This document shows, piece by piece, positions 36,427-46,332 of a stretch of DNA of 64,000 nt. Origin of the DNA: Artemisia argyi. Taxonomy: Eukaryota > Streptophyta > Magnoliopsida > Asterales > Asteraceae. The position numbers and the translations under genes were made by a program. The notes under the pieces were generated by a model, which was not told where the DNA came from, ran no database searches, and saw nothing but the letters and a program-made list of their open reading frames with translations. The stretch's first letter is position 1, and the number at the start of each line of letters is the position of its first letter. The DNA lies in assembly GCA_030686995.1 (NCBI GenBank), contig CM060708.1:105749350-105813349 (forward strand). Reading direction: 5' to 3'.

Positions 36427-37470
36427 ATGCCGCCAGGGAAAACTAAAGCTACTCCAACTATGACACCTGCTGCTATTCGGAAACTTGTTAAGGATAGTAT
36501 AGCTAAAGCTCTAGAGATCGAGAGAGCTGAGGTAGCTGCAAGGGCTGCTGAGGCCGCTTTACAGATAGGGACAGATGGACAATCCGATAATAGACGTGAA
36601 TGCACTTGGAAGAATTTTAAGGTTGGTGATCCCATCAAGTTTAAGGGCATTGAAGGAGCGGTTGCTTTGATTCGCTGGTTCGAAAAGACTGAGAATGTGT
36701 TCCTCATGTGCAACTGTCCTGATGTCAACAAGGTAAAATTTGCTACTGGTATGCTTTTGGATGAAGCTATGTCATGGTGGAATTCTTATGCTCAACCGAT
36801 TGGTATGGAAAATGCCTACAAGCTCACCTGGGAGCAATTCAAGAAATTGATGACTGAGAAGTTTTGCCCTCGTACTGAGATGCAGAAGTTGGAAACAGAA
36901 TTCTATGAGCTGGTGACTAAAGGTGATGACATTGAGACCTACTTCAGGAAGTTTCAGGAGTTGGCTGCACTATGCCCAACTATAGTTCCAGATAATGAAA
37001 AGCTGCTAGAAAATTTTATCGGTGGACTACCGCGCAACATCAGTGGGAACGTAATTGCTTCTAAACCACACACGCTGGATGAAGCTATCAGAATGTCTCA
37101 AAAGCTTATGGCTCAAGTGATGAAGCAAGAAACTACTGTCAACAACAACAACGAAAATAAGAGGAAAAGGGATGACAGCCAAGGAGACGATCAAGTATGG
37201 CAGCCAAACAAACAACATGAAGTGGTTAAGGCCTACGTTGCGAAGCCAAGTGAAAAGAAAGGTTACCAGGGTACCCTACCCAAATGCAACAAGTGTCAGA
37301 ATCATCATAACAATGGACCTTGTGTTAATCCATGTGGCAACTGTAAGAAGGTTGGTCATGCGACTTGGGAATGCCAATTTCCAATCATTACCGGAGATCA
37401 GAAACCCTCAGTGACATGTTTTGGCTGTGGAGGAATAGGGCATTACAGGAATGAATGCCCAAAACAATGA
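36427..37470 (+). CDS. gag: Intact Gag polyprotein of element A
   Basis: 347 codons, uninterrupted. A basic amino end with an Ala/Glu-rich helix (residues about 10-45) is followed by the capsid domain (about 60-225). Recognisable blocks are FKGIEGAVALIRWFEKTENV, VKFATGMLLDEAMSWWNSY, KLMTEKFCPRTE and ENFIGGLPRNI. Zinc knuckles lie at about 287-299 (CX2CX3HX5C), 303-316 (CGNCKKVGHATWEC) and 331-344 (CFGCGGIGHYRNEC). It would bind and package the element RNA. The stop TGA falls 3 codons after the last knuckle. Beyond it the same frame continues with gag-like NQEKGNQGGMARGRA before a second stop, so the present end may be a slightly shortened form. No protease follows. This is the best-preserved gene in the window. 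Confidence 0.92.
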   Translation: MPPGKTKATPTMTPAAIRKLVKDSIAKALEIERAEVAARAAEAALQIGTDGQSDNRRECTWKNFKVGDPIKFKGIEGAVALIRWFEKTENVFLMCNCPDVNKVKFATGMLLDEAMSWWNSYAQPIGMENAYKLTWEQFKKLMTEKFCPRTEMQKLETEFYELVTKGDDIETYFRKFQELAALCPTIVPDNEKLLENFIGGLPRNISGNVIASKPHTLDEAIRMSQKLMAQVMKQETTVNNNNENKRKRDDSQGDDQVWQPNKQHEVVKAYVAKPSEKKGYQGTLPKCNKCQNHHNNGPCVNPCGNCKKVGHATWECQFPIITGDQKPSVTCFGCGGIGHYRNECPKQ

Positions 37471-37750
37471 AACCAAGAGAAAGGGAACCAAGGTGGAATG
37501 GCTCGTGGGAGAGCCTAGGTCATCGGAGTAGGAAATGGTCCACACATCAACAACGCTGAGGACGACAACAACATTCAAGAAGCAAGAACTTCTGCCTCAA
37601 AAATAAACCAAAGCCTAAACTCTCTAGTGTTGTATTTCTTCTGTGTTTTATTCTACGTTCTATCGTATAAGTTTCATGTACTATTAACGAATCCCGATCT
37701 AATGAATATTCTATCTTTTATCACCTCAAACTCCTAGCAATTTCATTAAG
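37471..37750 (+). other. Post-gag spacer of element A
   Basis: Read-through codons to about 37518, then non-coding sequence resembling that after the gag of B (near 27630-27730). It leads directly to the integrase remnant, so the pol deletion joint lies around 37740-37760. Confidence 0.55.
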
Positions 37751-38319
37751 TTTCCTTTGGAACAACACCACCTATCATCTGCAGACCAATGGTCAGAAAT
37801 TAGAGAACGATACAAACGTAGGAAAAAAATGCTCAGAGTATAAGTGATTGACAATAGAAATGGTTGGATTAGCCATTTGCCATCAATCAGATACTTTTAC
37901 AACCATGGTTGTCGCGCGAGCGTAGAGACTACACTATCTGAGGCACTCTATGGTCGAAGTGCCAACATCCAATGACGGATCGAAATTTAGAAAAGCCCAG
38001 CTCATTAGTCCAGTAAGCATTCATGATATAACCAGGAACTTCCTACAAATCAAGAATCAGTTACAAGATCGATAAAGTTGTAAACCATTAAAACTTCAAG
38101 TTGGTAAGCAGAGTTATACAGAAAGTTCTGCCTAGGAAAGGCATGATACCATTCAGAAAACTTGGAAAGTTAAACCCGAGATATACACCGGACCATGTAA
38201 TATTTCAGACAGAGTAGGCCTAGTGGCCGTCAGACTTGAGCTCCCATTAGAGTTCAGAAGTTTACACGATAAATATCATCATCTTTTCACCAATACCACT
38301 CTAGAAACCAACACAAACT
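37751..38319 (+). pseudogene. Element A integrase-tail remnant
   Basis: Broken frames show the end of the core (TYHLQTNGQ), then ISPVSIHDITRNFLQIKNQL, and a VKPEIYTGPCNISDRVGLVA-like block typical of chromovirus integrase tails. It ends with a chromodomain-like KYHHLF. Several stops occur, including QDR-stop near 38073. Catalytic residues are missing. The sequence is very close to the D remnant and less so to B. Confidence 0.68.
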
Positions 38320-38355
38320 GAACTTCGGGACGAAGTTCCTTTTAGAGGGGAAGAA
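38320..38355 (+). promoter_or_regulatory. Element A hairpin and polypurine tract
   Basis: The perfect inverted repeat GAACTTCG-GGA-CGAAGTTC (38320-38338) is followed by TTTAGAGGGGAAGAA, which abuts the 3' LTR. Confidence 0.78.
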
Positions 38356-41349
38356 TGTCACAACTCGTAATTTCATGTCCTGTTTCAAACGTCGAAATTC
38401 CAATTTTTATCTCGGAAAGTTACTATTCACTTTTACTATTCACAAAACACTATTCATGTCCGAAATTTTTATTTCATATTCTCATAAGTTAAACTATTTT
38501 AACGGTAATCCGAGAGTTTGGCGCTCGTCGGATCATTTCTGCAAAAATCACGAAGCCGTGTCCGAGATTTACATTCAGGTTTAAACGTCCTTCCGGCATC
38601 CCGATATGTCTATAAATCATGATAAACAATAAAAATATGATTTTCTTTCATTTTACGACAATTCTAAAAGTTTTGGAATTTTACGTTTTCCAGTTCAGCG
38701 TTTTACGCGAATTACGCGTTTTTAACCCGCGTTTCCAGTTTTAACAGCGTTTAAGCAACCCGATGGAACTTACCATTCATTTTATATTTCATCATGGAGT
38801 ATTTTGACAAGTTTAGTCATTCTTTCAAGTTTCATATTTTTACGACACCCGAATTTACGTTTCGCGGTTTAAAACTTTACGTTTAGCGATTAACGGAACC
38901 AAAACCGACTCCGTGAACCAGATAACACCAAGCTTCCTACATACTCATCAACCATGTGCAGCCCCCCCTCAAAATATCTAGTCAACTTGACCAAGTATTT
39001 ACTAAAATGCCATTGATTTAGATTTTTTTATACATAAACACCTTTTTACACATATATACTTAGATCAAAAATCAAAAACTCATTTTTCTTCACCTCTTTC
39101 TCTAAACCCACGACCCAATATCAATATACATGATCAAGTGATCATTTTTCAAAGTACAAAGCATCAAAGTTGTTCATTTCATCATCCTAATCAAGAATCA
39201 TACCACAAAAACACAAGAAACACAAGGTTTTGCCTCATCTAATCATCTAATATTTCAAAGTGAGTTATCAACTTTATTTTCATGATTTCATCTAATTAAC
39301 ACATGTATCTTATAGTATTCATGCTTAATTTCATGCACAAACTAGTTATACCACTTTATTTTTGTATACTTTTTGAACATACAAACCCTAGATTTTGATT
39401 TAGGTGTTCCTTTGTTAAATTAACTTGATTACTAGTCATTAGGAACCCATGGCACCCTAAGAAGGTGTATGGTAAGATTAGTATAGTTTTGTGAAGTTTG
39501 CAAGAGATTTGGTTGAAGTAGAAACTAGTTTTGAACCTTGGAAATGGATTTGTAACAAGTTTATAAACATGCTGTCCCATTTTGGTAAAATCTGGAAAAT
39601 CAGTAAACATAAAGTAAACTTTGGCAAAATTTTTAGAAAATACTTTCAAAAACGAATCCGTAGGCGAAAGAACGGATTAAAAAGAGTTTATAACGAAGAA
39701 GTTATGATTTTTGCAAATTTATTGACGAAAAGTATTTTCCGGAAAAATACATGCTGTTGGACGTTTTTCGTCGGTCAAAAAGAGAGTTTAGACGTAACCC
39801 GGAGGGGTCAAGCTTTCCAAAATATATTACTACATGTTAAGACGTAACCGTGGATATAAAGAACAAGTAAAACGGGCTTATAACGACAAAGATATTCACG
39901 TTTCAATATCGGCAAAAATCCTCTATAATTGGCAGCTTTTAGAAATAATAATAACACTACGTACTAAATTCTAGATTTTCTAGAAATATTAACCAAGTAC
40001 CTAAATTCATAACTAATGACGTATTAGTGAACACAAGTATATTTTCATCACCACAAGGCGTTATTTCAAGGATTTCAAACCGAGGATTTCAACACAAACA
40101 TTGGTACATACGATATATATATATATATATATAAGTATATATATTTCAACTAGTTTATTTTTCTAATAGCCATATTTTTCCTAAGTCTTGGAATATATAC
40201 TTTTGATAACAACAAGTGTTTTTTCAAAGAGTAGAGTGGTATAGGAAAACATGTGCATGGACATTTTCAACATCATTTCATGATCTAAATTAGATCGTTC
40301 ATATCATTCATATTAGGTTGCGGTTAGAGATCGAACCTCATTTCTGTGTATCCACTTTTGTCATCATAGCTATCGCACCAGGTGAGTCATAGCCCCTACT
40401 CTTTTAATTGTTTTGTAAACTCTTTGGGGGAGATACATGCTCAATTACATGATTTCAACTTTATGCTCGTTTTACTTAAACGCATTACTTGCTTTACATG
40501 GTTGATTACTCAAACATTTTCAGCTTTACCTACATATATGTTTGATCACCTGCATTTCATTGGTATGTTTGATTACCTGTATTTCATGTGACTGTTTCCT
40601 AAACATTATTACTTGTTTATATGACCTCATTGTCATCCTTGTTTATCTGGCGACATTGTCAGTATTGTTTACATGACCTCATTGTCATTACTGTTTACCT
40701 GGCGACATTGTCAGACTCATTTACATAACCTCATTGTCAAAGTTGTTTATCTGGCGACATTGTCAGGATTATCATCATTGTTTATCTGGCGACATTGTCA
40801 GCATTGTTTATATAACCTCATTGGACTGAATTATTTATATAGCTGTTTGCTATATTTATCATGGAATTTGGATACAAGTATTACATTTGTTCACGTATAC
40901 ATATTACATTTGGCAGTGGGTCGTAAACACACAGGTTACAAGTCTCTTATGGCGGGGCTTGTAACTGAGTGGATTTACGATGCCTTTGCTGGGACAACTT
41001 CATCCATATGCATTACATTCTTTTCCACAAGACTCTATGAACTCACCAACCTCGTGTTGACACTTTAGCATGTATTTTCAGGTATTTAGCAATGGCACGC
41101 TACAGGAGGTTTTGGCAGGGCATGGCATGGTCATAGAAGACTCTGATTATTCATTTGGGGACCGTTTTAAACTATTTTAAGGGCCTACTTCCGCATTATT
41201 TTTAACAATGTAGATTCAACATTTTGGTTAAATAATTTTATTCTAAATGATTGAAGTGAAAACCTTTTTGTACTTGTGTTGTGATATCAATTGAGTTACA
41301 CCCCAGCTACATGTATGCTTCCGCTGGACCCGATTTTGGGGGTGTGACA
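38356..41349 (+). repeat. Element A 3' LTR
   Basis: A 2,994-bp LTR, near-identical to the 5' copy; the TA run near 40111 is 4 bp longer. At the four positions where the copies differ, this one agrees with the D LTRs. Confidence 0.93.
40621..40826 (+). repeat. 52-bp tandem repeat in element A 3' LTR
   Basis: The same array as at 34779-34984. Confidence 0.85.
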
Positions 41350-41667
41350 CGTAACCCGGAGGAGCCAAGATTTCCAAAATATATTACTACATACTAAGAC
41401 GTAACCGTGGATATAAAGAACAAGTAAAACGGACTTATAACGACAAAGATATTCACGTTTCAATATCGGCAAAACTTATATTATTTTGACAGCTTTTGAA
41501 AATAATAACACTAAAACTACGTAGTAACTCTAGATTTCTAGAAATAATACCAAGTACCCAAATTCATAACTAATGATGTATTAGTGAACACAAGTATATT
41601 TTTATTACTACAAGTCGTTATTTCAAGGATTTCAAACGGAGGATTTCAACACTAACATTGATACATA

Positions 41668-41735
<68 letters not shown>

Positions 41736-42740
41736 TTCAACTAGTTTTATTTTTCTAGTTGCCTTATTTTCCTAAGCCTTGAAAAATGTATATTTTTGAT
41801 AACAATAAGTATTTTTCAAAGAGTAGAGTGGTATAGGAAACATGTGCATGGACATTCATAACATCATTTCATGATCTAAAGTAGATCGTTCATCATTCAT
41901 ATTAGGTTGCGGCTAGTGTGCGCGCCTTGTTTTTCAGCTCATTACATGTTCATGGTACCATCATATCAGGTGAGTTTTCATAGCCCCGTTTTCAATTCAA
42001 TATTTTGATTTCAAATCCCACGGGGGAATACATTGCATCAACCATTTTAGTACGAACCCAAGTACCAAAACATTTGTACATTGCTTAAGTTGCCTTACCA
42101 ACCTGTTAAAGTCCCCTATTATTATCATGGACCGTTAATTTGCCGGTAAGCGAGACTGAGTGGATAGATCTATCGAGGGTGACGCCTCCATCCGTGGTAG
42201 TTATTACCAACAGTAATCGGATGCATTTCATTTTGACATTTTGGGAGTGTTCTGGTAAAACATTCGGGAGGGGCATATAATTTCATCAGTCATAGCTTCG
42301 GGGTCATGAGCTTAAGGTCTATTGTACTATTTTACTTGATTTTTATCTTGCACTTTTACTTGTGGTGGCCGTACAACATTACATTTTATAAACCTATGGA
42401 ATTCACCAACATTCGTGTTGAAGTTTTAGCAATGTATTTCAGGTTATTAAAGTAGCTCATGTAACATGCATTTGGACATTAATGGAGTCGCGGAGTCGAC
42501 GCGTCTCATTTTTAATTCATGCACTTATGTAAACGTTTGATCTAGAATGAATTGTTTTTCATAAACTTGCAACACTTTTTGGGGACCTTATATTGTAAAC
42601 TCTGGATTATTTCAATGATCAAACGAAGTATTTTCCAAACGACACTTTAGGTCGTTCAATGTAACCGTAACTGTGATGCTATGACAGACACCCCCAGGTA
42701 TTCCATTCCGCTGCACGTCAGGTAAATTGGGGGTGTGACA
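41350..42740 (+). repeat. Element B 3' LTR, right part
   Basis: Continues the B LTR after A and matches 24147-25521. It ends GTGTGACA followed by the target duplication gttgt. Confidence 0.9.
41670..41732. repeat. (AT)n microsatellite in element B 3' LTR
   Basis: An uninterrupted AT run of about 63 bp, at the position matching 24462-24516. Confidence 0.95.
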
Positions 42741-43108
42741 GTTGTGCTCTTGGCAAAAAAATGGAAAAGAAGCAAATCCCCATTTACTTCGTTAGCAGGG
42801 TCCTACAAGGAGCTAAATTGAACTATATAGAGTTGGAAAACCTAATTCTTGCTTTAGTTCATATATTAAGGTGTCTTCGAAGGTAGTTCCAAGCTCATCC
42901 CATTACGGTATTGACTGATAAGCCAATGAAATAGATATTGTCGAAGCCTGAGAAGTCAGGAAGGATAGCCAAATGGGCTATTGAATTAGGGGAGCATGAG
43001 ATAGAGTACAAAGGTCGAAACTCCGTCAAAGGCCAGATACTTGCAGATTTTCTAGCCGAAACACCCTAGACACCAAGTCAGGACAAAGATATCCCAAAGA
43101 AAGAACCC
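42741..43108 (+). pseudogene. pol: Tat pol piece 3a: RNase H
   Basis: This continues the frame cut at 22502. It encodes PIYFVSRVLQGAKLNYIELE, LILALVH, FQAHPITVLTDKP and KWAIELGEHEIEYKGRN, ending GQILADFLAET. These are standard blocks of the Ty3-type RNase H and its carboxyl end. Stops occur at LRR-FQ (TAG, about 42886), MK-ILS (TAG, about 42932) and after AETP (about 43068). It is inactive. The junction with piece 2 across element B is direct evidence that B inserted into this gene. Confidence 0.85.
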
Positions 43109-43444
43109 GTGAAGACGAAGGAAGGGTGGAAATTTTATATTGATGGAGCCTCAAGCTCTGATGGTTCCGGTGCAGGCTTAATGTTGGTCAGTCCGGAGGG
43201 AAAGGAATATAATTATGCACTACGTTTTGTGTTCAAAACAATGAACAACGAAGCTGAGTATGAGGCTTTGTTAGTAGGCCTTCAACTTGCAAAAGACATG
43301 GAGGTTCGCCATCTCTCTCTTTTTGTTGATTCACAATTAGTAGCAAACCAAATCAAAGCCTCCTACAAAGCACGACAACATACCATCAACCAATATTTTG
43401 AAAATATAAGGAAATTCTTAACAAATTCAATTCATACGCTATAG
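43109..43444 (+). pseudogene. pol: Tat pol piece 3b: second (archaeal-type) RNase H
   Basis: A 111-codon frame with WKFYIDGASSSDGSGAGLML, NNEAEYEALLVGLQLA and LSLFVDSQLVANQI. These three blocks carry the expected catalytic acidic residues (D in YIDGA, E in AEYEALL, D in FVDSQ). Such a second RNase H between the Ty3-type RNase H and integrase is the known mark of Tat elements. The frame ends at a stop in a frameshifted tail; the related text IEHVRRNQNKKADALSKL follows in another frame from about 43440. It is well preserved but embedded in a dead polyprotein. Confidence 0.85.
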
Positions 43445-44732
43445 AGCATGTTCGTAGGAATCAAAACAAGAAGGCGGATGCATTAAGCAAACTAGCTTCA
43501 ATGGATGACTCTGATAAGAGAATACTTGATAAGTGGTATCTTGCCAGAAGACTAGAAGCTAGCACGAAAGGTCTGAATCAAGGCTCCCTAATGCAGGATG
43601 ATTGGAGACAATCTCTATATGAGGTCTTCTGATCTCCATGGCTTCATTGTGTGGGGTCGAAGCAGGCTTTGAACATCATCTATGAGATCCATGAAGGATC
43701 ATGCAGCTTACACGTAGGACCTCGCTCTGTTGTCTCAAAATAATGAAGCTATGATATTATTGGCCATCAATGCATATGGATGAAACTAAAATAATACAAA
43801 AGTGTGAGGCGTGTCAGATTCACTCCAAGGTTCCATGACTGCCTAAGCAAGAAATGACCTCCGTGACATCCGCATGGCCTTTCTGTCAATGGGGAATCGA
43901 TATATACGGACCCTTACCAGTAGCACCACGAGGAGTAAAATTCTTGGTCATAGCCATCGATTAATTTACTAAATGGGTCAAAGCCACACCCTTGGCATCA
44001 GTGACAGGAAGACACATGGAGAAGTTTGTGTTGGAACACATAATATGTCGATTTGGGGTTCCCCACATTATCATTTTTGATAATGGGAAACAGTTTGCCG
44101 AAGGGCTATTTCCAATTTTCTGCAAAGGTTCAAAGATCAAACAATCGTTTACATCCGTGTACCATCCTCAAGGTTACAGGCAAGTAGAAGTCACAAACAG
44201 AGATGTTGTCAAGGGAATAGAAAGAAGGTTAGGTCGAAGCCAACATAGGTAGGTAGATGAATTACCTCAAGTGCTATAGGCTCATAGGACGTACCCTAAG
44301 TCAAGCCATGGGGAGACTCCTATTAGCCTCACCTATGGAATAGAAGCCGTTATACTTTTGGAAATAAATGTTGAAACAAAACGTACCATGAACTTCAAAA
44401 CATCTGAGAATAAAGCAAGGCTTCGTGAAAACCTTGACTTACTTCAAGAACGAAGAGAAATAACCTCCATCTGAGATGCTCTCTATAAGCAGAAGTTTGA
44501 GAAGTACTATAATAATAGAGTTAGACCTTTAACGTTCAAGCCAGGTGAATACGTCCTTGGACTAAACAGCGCAAGTAAAGCTGATTACCAAGGGAAGCTA
44601 GGTCCTTTATGGGAAGGACCCTACATCGTATCTGAAGCCTGTGATAATAGAGTATACAAGCTCGAAACACTCTTTGGAGATGCCATTGATAGGACATGGA
44701 ATGGTTCTAACCTTCATAATTTTTACATATAA
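43445..44732 (+). pseudogene. pol: Tat pol piece 3c: integrase
   Basis: The zinc-binding region is visible near 43670-43830 (IHEGSCSLHVGPRS, later KCEACQIHS). The catalytic core includes WGIDIYGPL near 43894 and then FGVPHIIIFDNGKQF near 44050. HPQGYRQVEVTNRDVVKGI near 44165 has the final glutamate of the DDE triad. The carboxyl end has FKPGEYVLGLNSASKA, GPLWEGPYIVSEACDNRVYK and NLHNFYI before the natural stop at 44730. The longest intact frame is 43992-44252. Stops and frameshifts are frequent (such as AID-stop-FTKW at about 43962). Confidence 0.85.
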
Positions 44733-45267
44733 GGCTTGCCGCTTTTAAGACACTTTGTTTGTTTTTAATTAATGTATTGCATTCTTCTCATTTAGAGAAA
44801 GAAGCATTAATGGTAGGCGTCCTAGTTTTCATTTCAGCAAATGATGTAATCCTCCCTACCTAATTAATGATATAACGCATTTCCCTTGAATCTATTGTTT
44901 CGTTCTATACAACAAAGATTTGTTCAGCCGAGTAGTTAACAAGTTTCAATGTTCGAAGGATGATTCAAGACACACACTTCTTGTATTAAAACAACATCCA
45001 TTATAATTCACATTAACTTTCCTAAAAAGTTTTAGGGTATTCCAAACCCTTTGTACGTTACAAACAAAGACGGAGTGGGTCGCAACCCTCTGTAAGCAGT
45101 TAAATTATATGATTGCTAAAAATCTTCGTTCAAAATACATACAATAAGGGTATCTATCTACTATAACCTTAGGTTGTATACTAACATTTATAAATAACGT
45201 AAGAGAAGAAAAGCATGATAACTCTTAGGAATATAAATATTCTCATGAAAGACTTGGTCACCCCGAT
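44733..45267 (+). other. 3' untranslated part of the Tat element
   Basis: A/T-rich sequence after the integrase stop. Tat elements usually have a long 3' UTR before the LTR. Neither a polypurine tract nor an LTR was identified before Copia sequence starts at 45268, so the end is probably lost. Confidence 0.5.
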
Positions 45268-45577
45268 TGTTGATTGGAATTACGTAGCTCATAGTTTTAT
45301 TAATAGTTAGTTAGTACGTAGTTAGTTAGAAAAGTATTTGTGGAGTTGGGTTGGGTCTTTACCCACTGTCAGATCACTCCACAGCCCATATAGGGGCATT
45401 ATTGGTTGTAACTATATAAACCCATCTCCACTCTTGGAGATGGTTGGAACTTCTCATTATCAATCTAACATTCACATTGTTTCTCTCTCTAAAAGTCTCC
45501 CACTTTCTCTCTCTAACTCTCTTAAATTCGAACCATTACACAAGAACCATACATGTTATGATTTAGAGTATATTACA
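45268..45577 (+). repeat. Short Copia-type LTR
   Basis: This 310-bp segment runs from TGTTGATTGG to ATATTACA and is followed at once by a tRNA-Met-like primer site. It holds a TATA box (45413-45420) and CT-rich runs. No second copy was found in the window, so no target duplication can be checked. Confidence 0.65.
45413..45420 (+). promoter_or_regulatory. TATA box of the short Copia LTR
   Basis: ACTATATAAACCC lies about 165 bp before the primer site, in the correct orientation. Confidence 0.55.
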
Positions 45578-45579
45578 AT

Positions 45580-45593
45580 TGGTATCAAGAGCC
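45580..45593 (+). promoter_or_regulatory. Copia primer binding site
   Basis: TGGTATCAAGAGCC is the tRNA-Met site with one inserted A, 2 bp after the LTR end. Confidence 0.75.
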
Positions 45594-45902
45594 ATGGTTT
45601 CATCTTAGGGACTTGGTATACTCGGATTTGAGCTTGGTTTTGTGTTTTTTTATGGTTCAAATAGTTTACTTTGAAAACACTTTGGTTTGATCTTGTTTGT
45701 GATTAGATACATGATATTGTTATACGTTCATGATTAGAGGTGTTAGAGGTACTTAGTGTTTCATTTGGATAGGTTGAATCATTCGTGTGTTTGGTGTTTA
45801 ATGAAATTCGAATGGAGTTTCATCTTAACGATTTCTCCTTCGATAGCTTATTTTTCCTAGCAATTTATGTTGGAATTGGCAACAATTTCTGTTGGTTCTG
45901 GC

Positions 45903-46200
45903 AGCGATTTGCAATTTTTCTATTTTTAGAAAAGAGGACAAATCGATGGAAAGCGACTGGTTTGTATCTTCTGCATAGCTATTTGTCAGGTTTTGTCATC
46001 TTGTGGAAGTAGCGATTTGTGTACCAGCGATTTGCTTGCTAGCAATTTGTCTCCAGTGATTTGTTGTTAGCGATTTGTGGTAGAAATTTGTCACCAGCGA
46101 TTTGTGTCTAGAAATTTGTGTCCATCGATTTGTGGTCAGCGATTTATCTTTGTGTGATTTATGAGTGGCGATTTGTATGCCTACGATTTAACAATTGTCT
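45903..46200 (+). repeat. Leader with AGCGATTTGT repeats (first array)
   Basis: About a dozen variants of AGCGATTTGT occur here, densest at 46012-46150, where the spacing is about 14-15 bp. The array lies in the leader between the primer site and the gag start at 46333. The same word recurs at 49130 and 49640-50115. Confidence 0.8.
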
Positions 46201-46332
46201 TCCAATCCTTATCACATCACCCACAAACATATTGTATCTTATCGGTTTTTTATTGATTTTGTAAAATCCCCCGAATGAAACGATTTCTCGGTTTAAATCG
46301 CAGAATTGTAAAATCCCGTACTCGGTCAGACC

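Larger units (their letters stand above)
32518..41349 (+). mobile_element. Element A: very young gag-only chromovirus-like element
   Basis: A is 8.83 kb, flanked by cgtaa (32513-32517 and 41350-41354), with LTRs TGTCACAACTCG...GTGTGACA of 2,990 and 2,994 bp. Comparison by eye found only four substitutions plus a TA-run length change between the LTRs. It carries a primer site, a leader, an intact 347-codon gag, a short integrase tail and a polypurine tract. Protease, RT, RNase H and the integrase core are absent. A recent copy without its own polymerase implies movement by enzymes from a related full element. It is the innermost of its nest, in the LTR of B. Confidence 0.93.
22503..42740 (+). 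mobile_element. Element B: gag-bearing chromovirus-like element, host of A
   Basis: B is flanked by the duplication gttgt (22498-22502 and 42741-42745). Without the nested A it is about 11.4 kb, with LTRs of about 3.02 and 3.05 kb. It has a primer site, a gag capsid/zinc-knuckle frame, a long non-coding middle, a damaged integrase end and a polypurine tract. No RT was recognised. The LTR copies differ unevenly: about 14 changes in the first 340 bp and about 5 in the next 450. B is older than A. The 5' LTR ends GTGATA where the 3' LTR ends GTGACA. Confidence 0.9.
2758..45267 (+). mobile_element. Decayed Tat-type Ty3/gypsy element, host of the nested insertions
   Basis: Three separated pieces (2758-3073, 21585-22502, 42741-45267) form one interrupted pol gene. 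Its order is RT amino end, RT core, RNase H, a second archaeal-type RNase H, then integrase. The extra RNase H is a known hallmark of the Tat lineage (Ogre/Retand relatives). Removing insertions C and B, with one copy of each 5-bp target duplication, leaves about 3.75 kb in which coding similarity runs across both sites. No LTR, gag or primer site of this element was seen: the Athila-type LTR abuts it on the left and Copia material on the right. Many stop codons look like decayed CAA, CAG or CGA codons. Confidence 0.82.

Noticed and set aside
36387..36731. 114-codon minus-strand frame opposite the element A gag
   Set aside because: It is the complement of the well-supported gag start; no independent evidence for an antisense gene.
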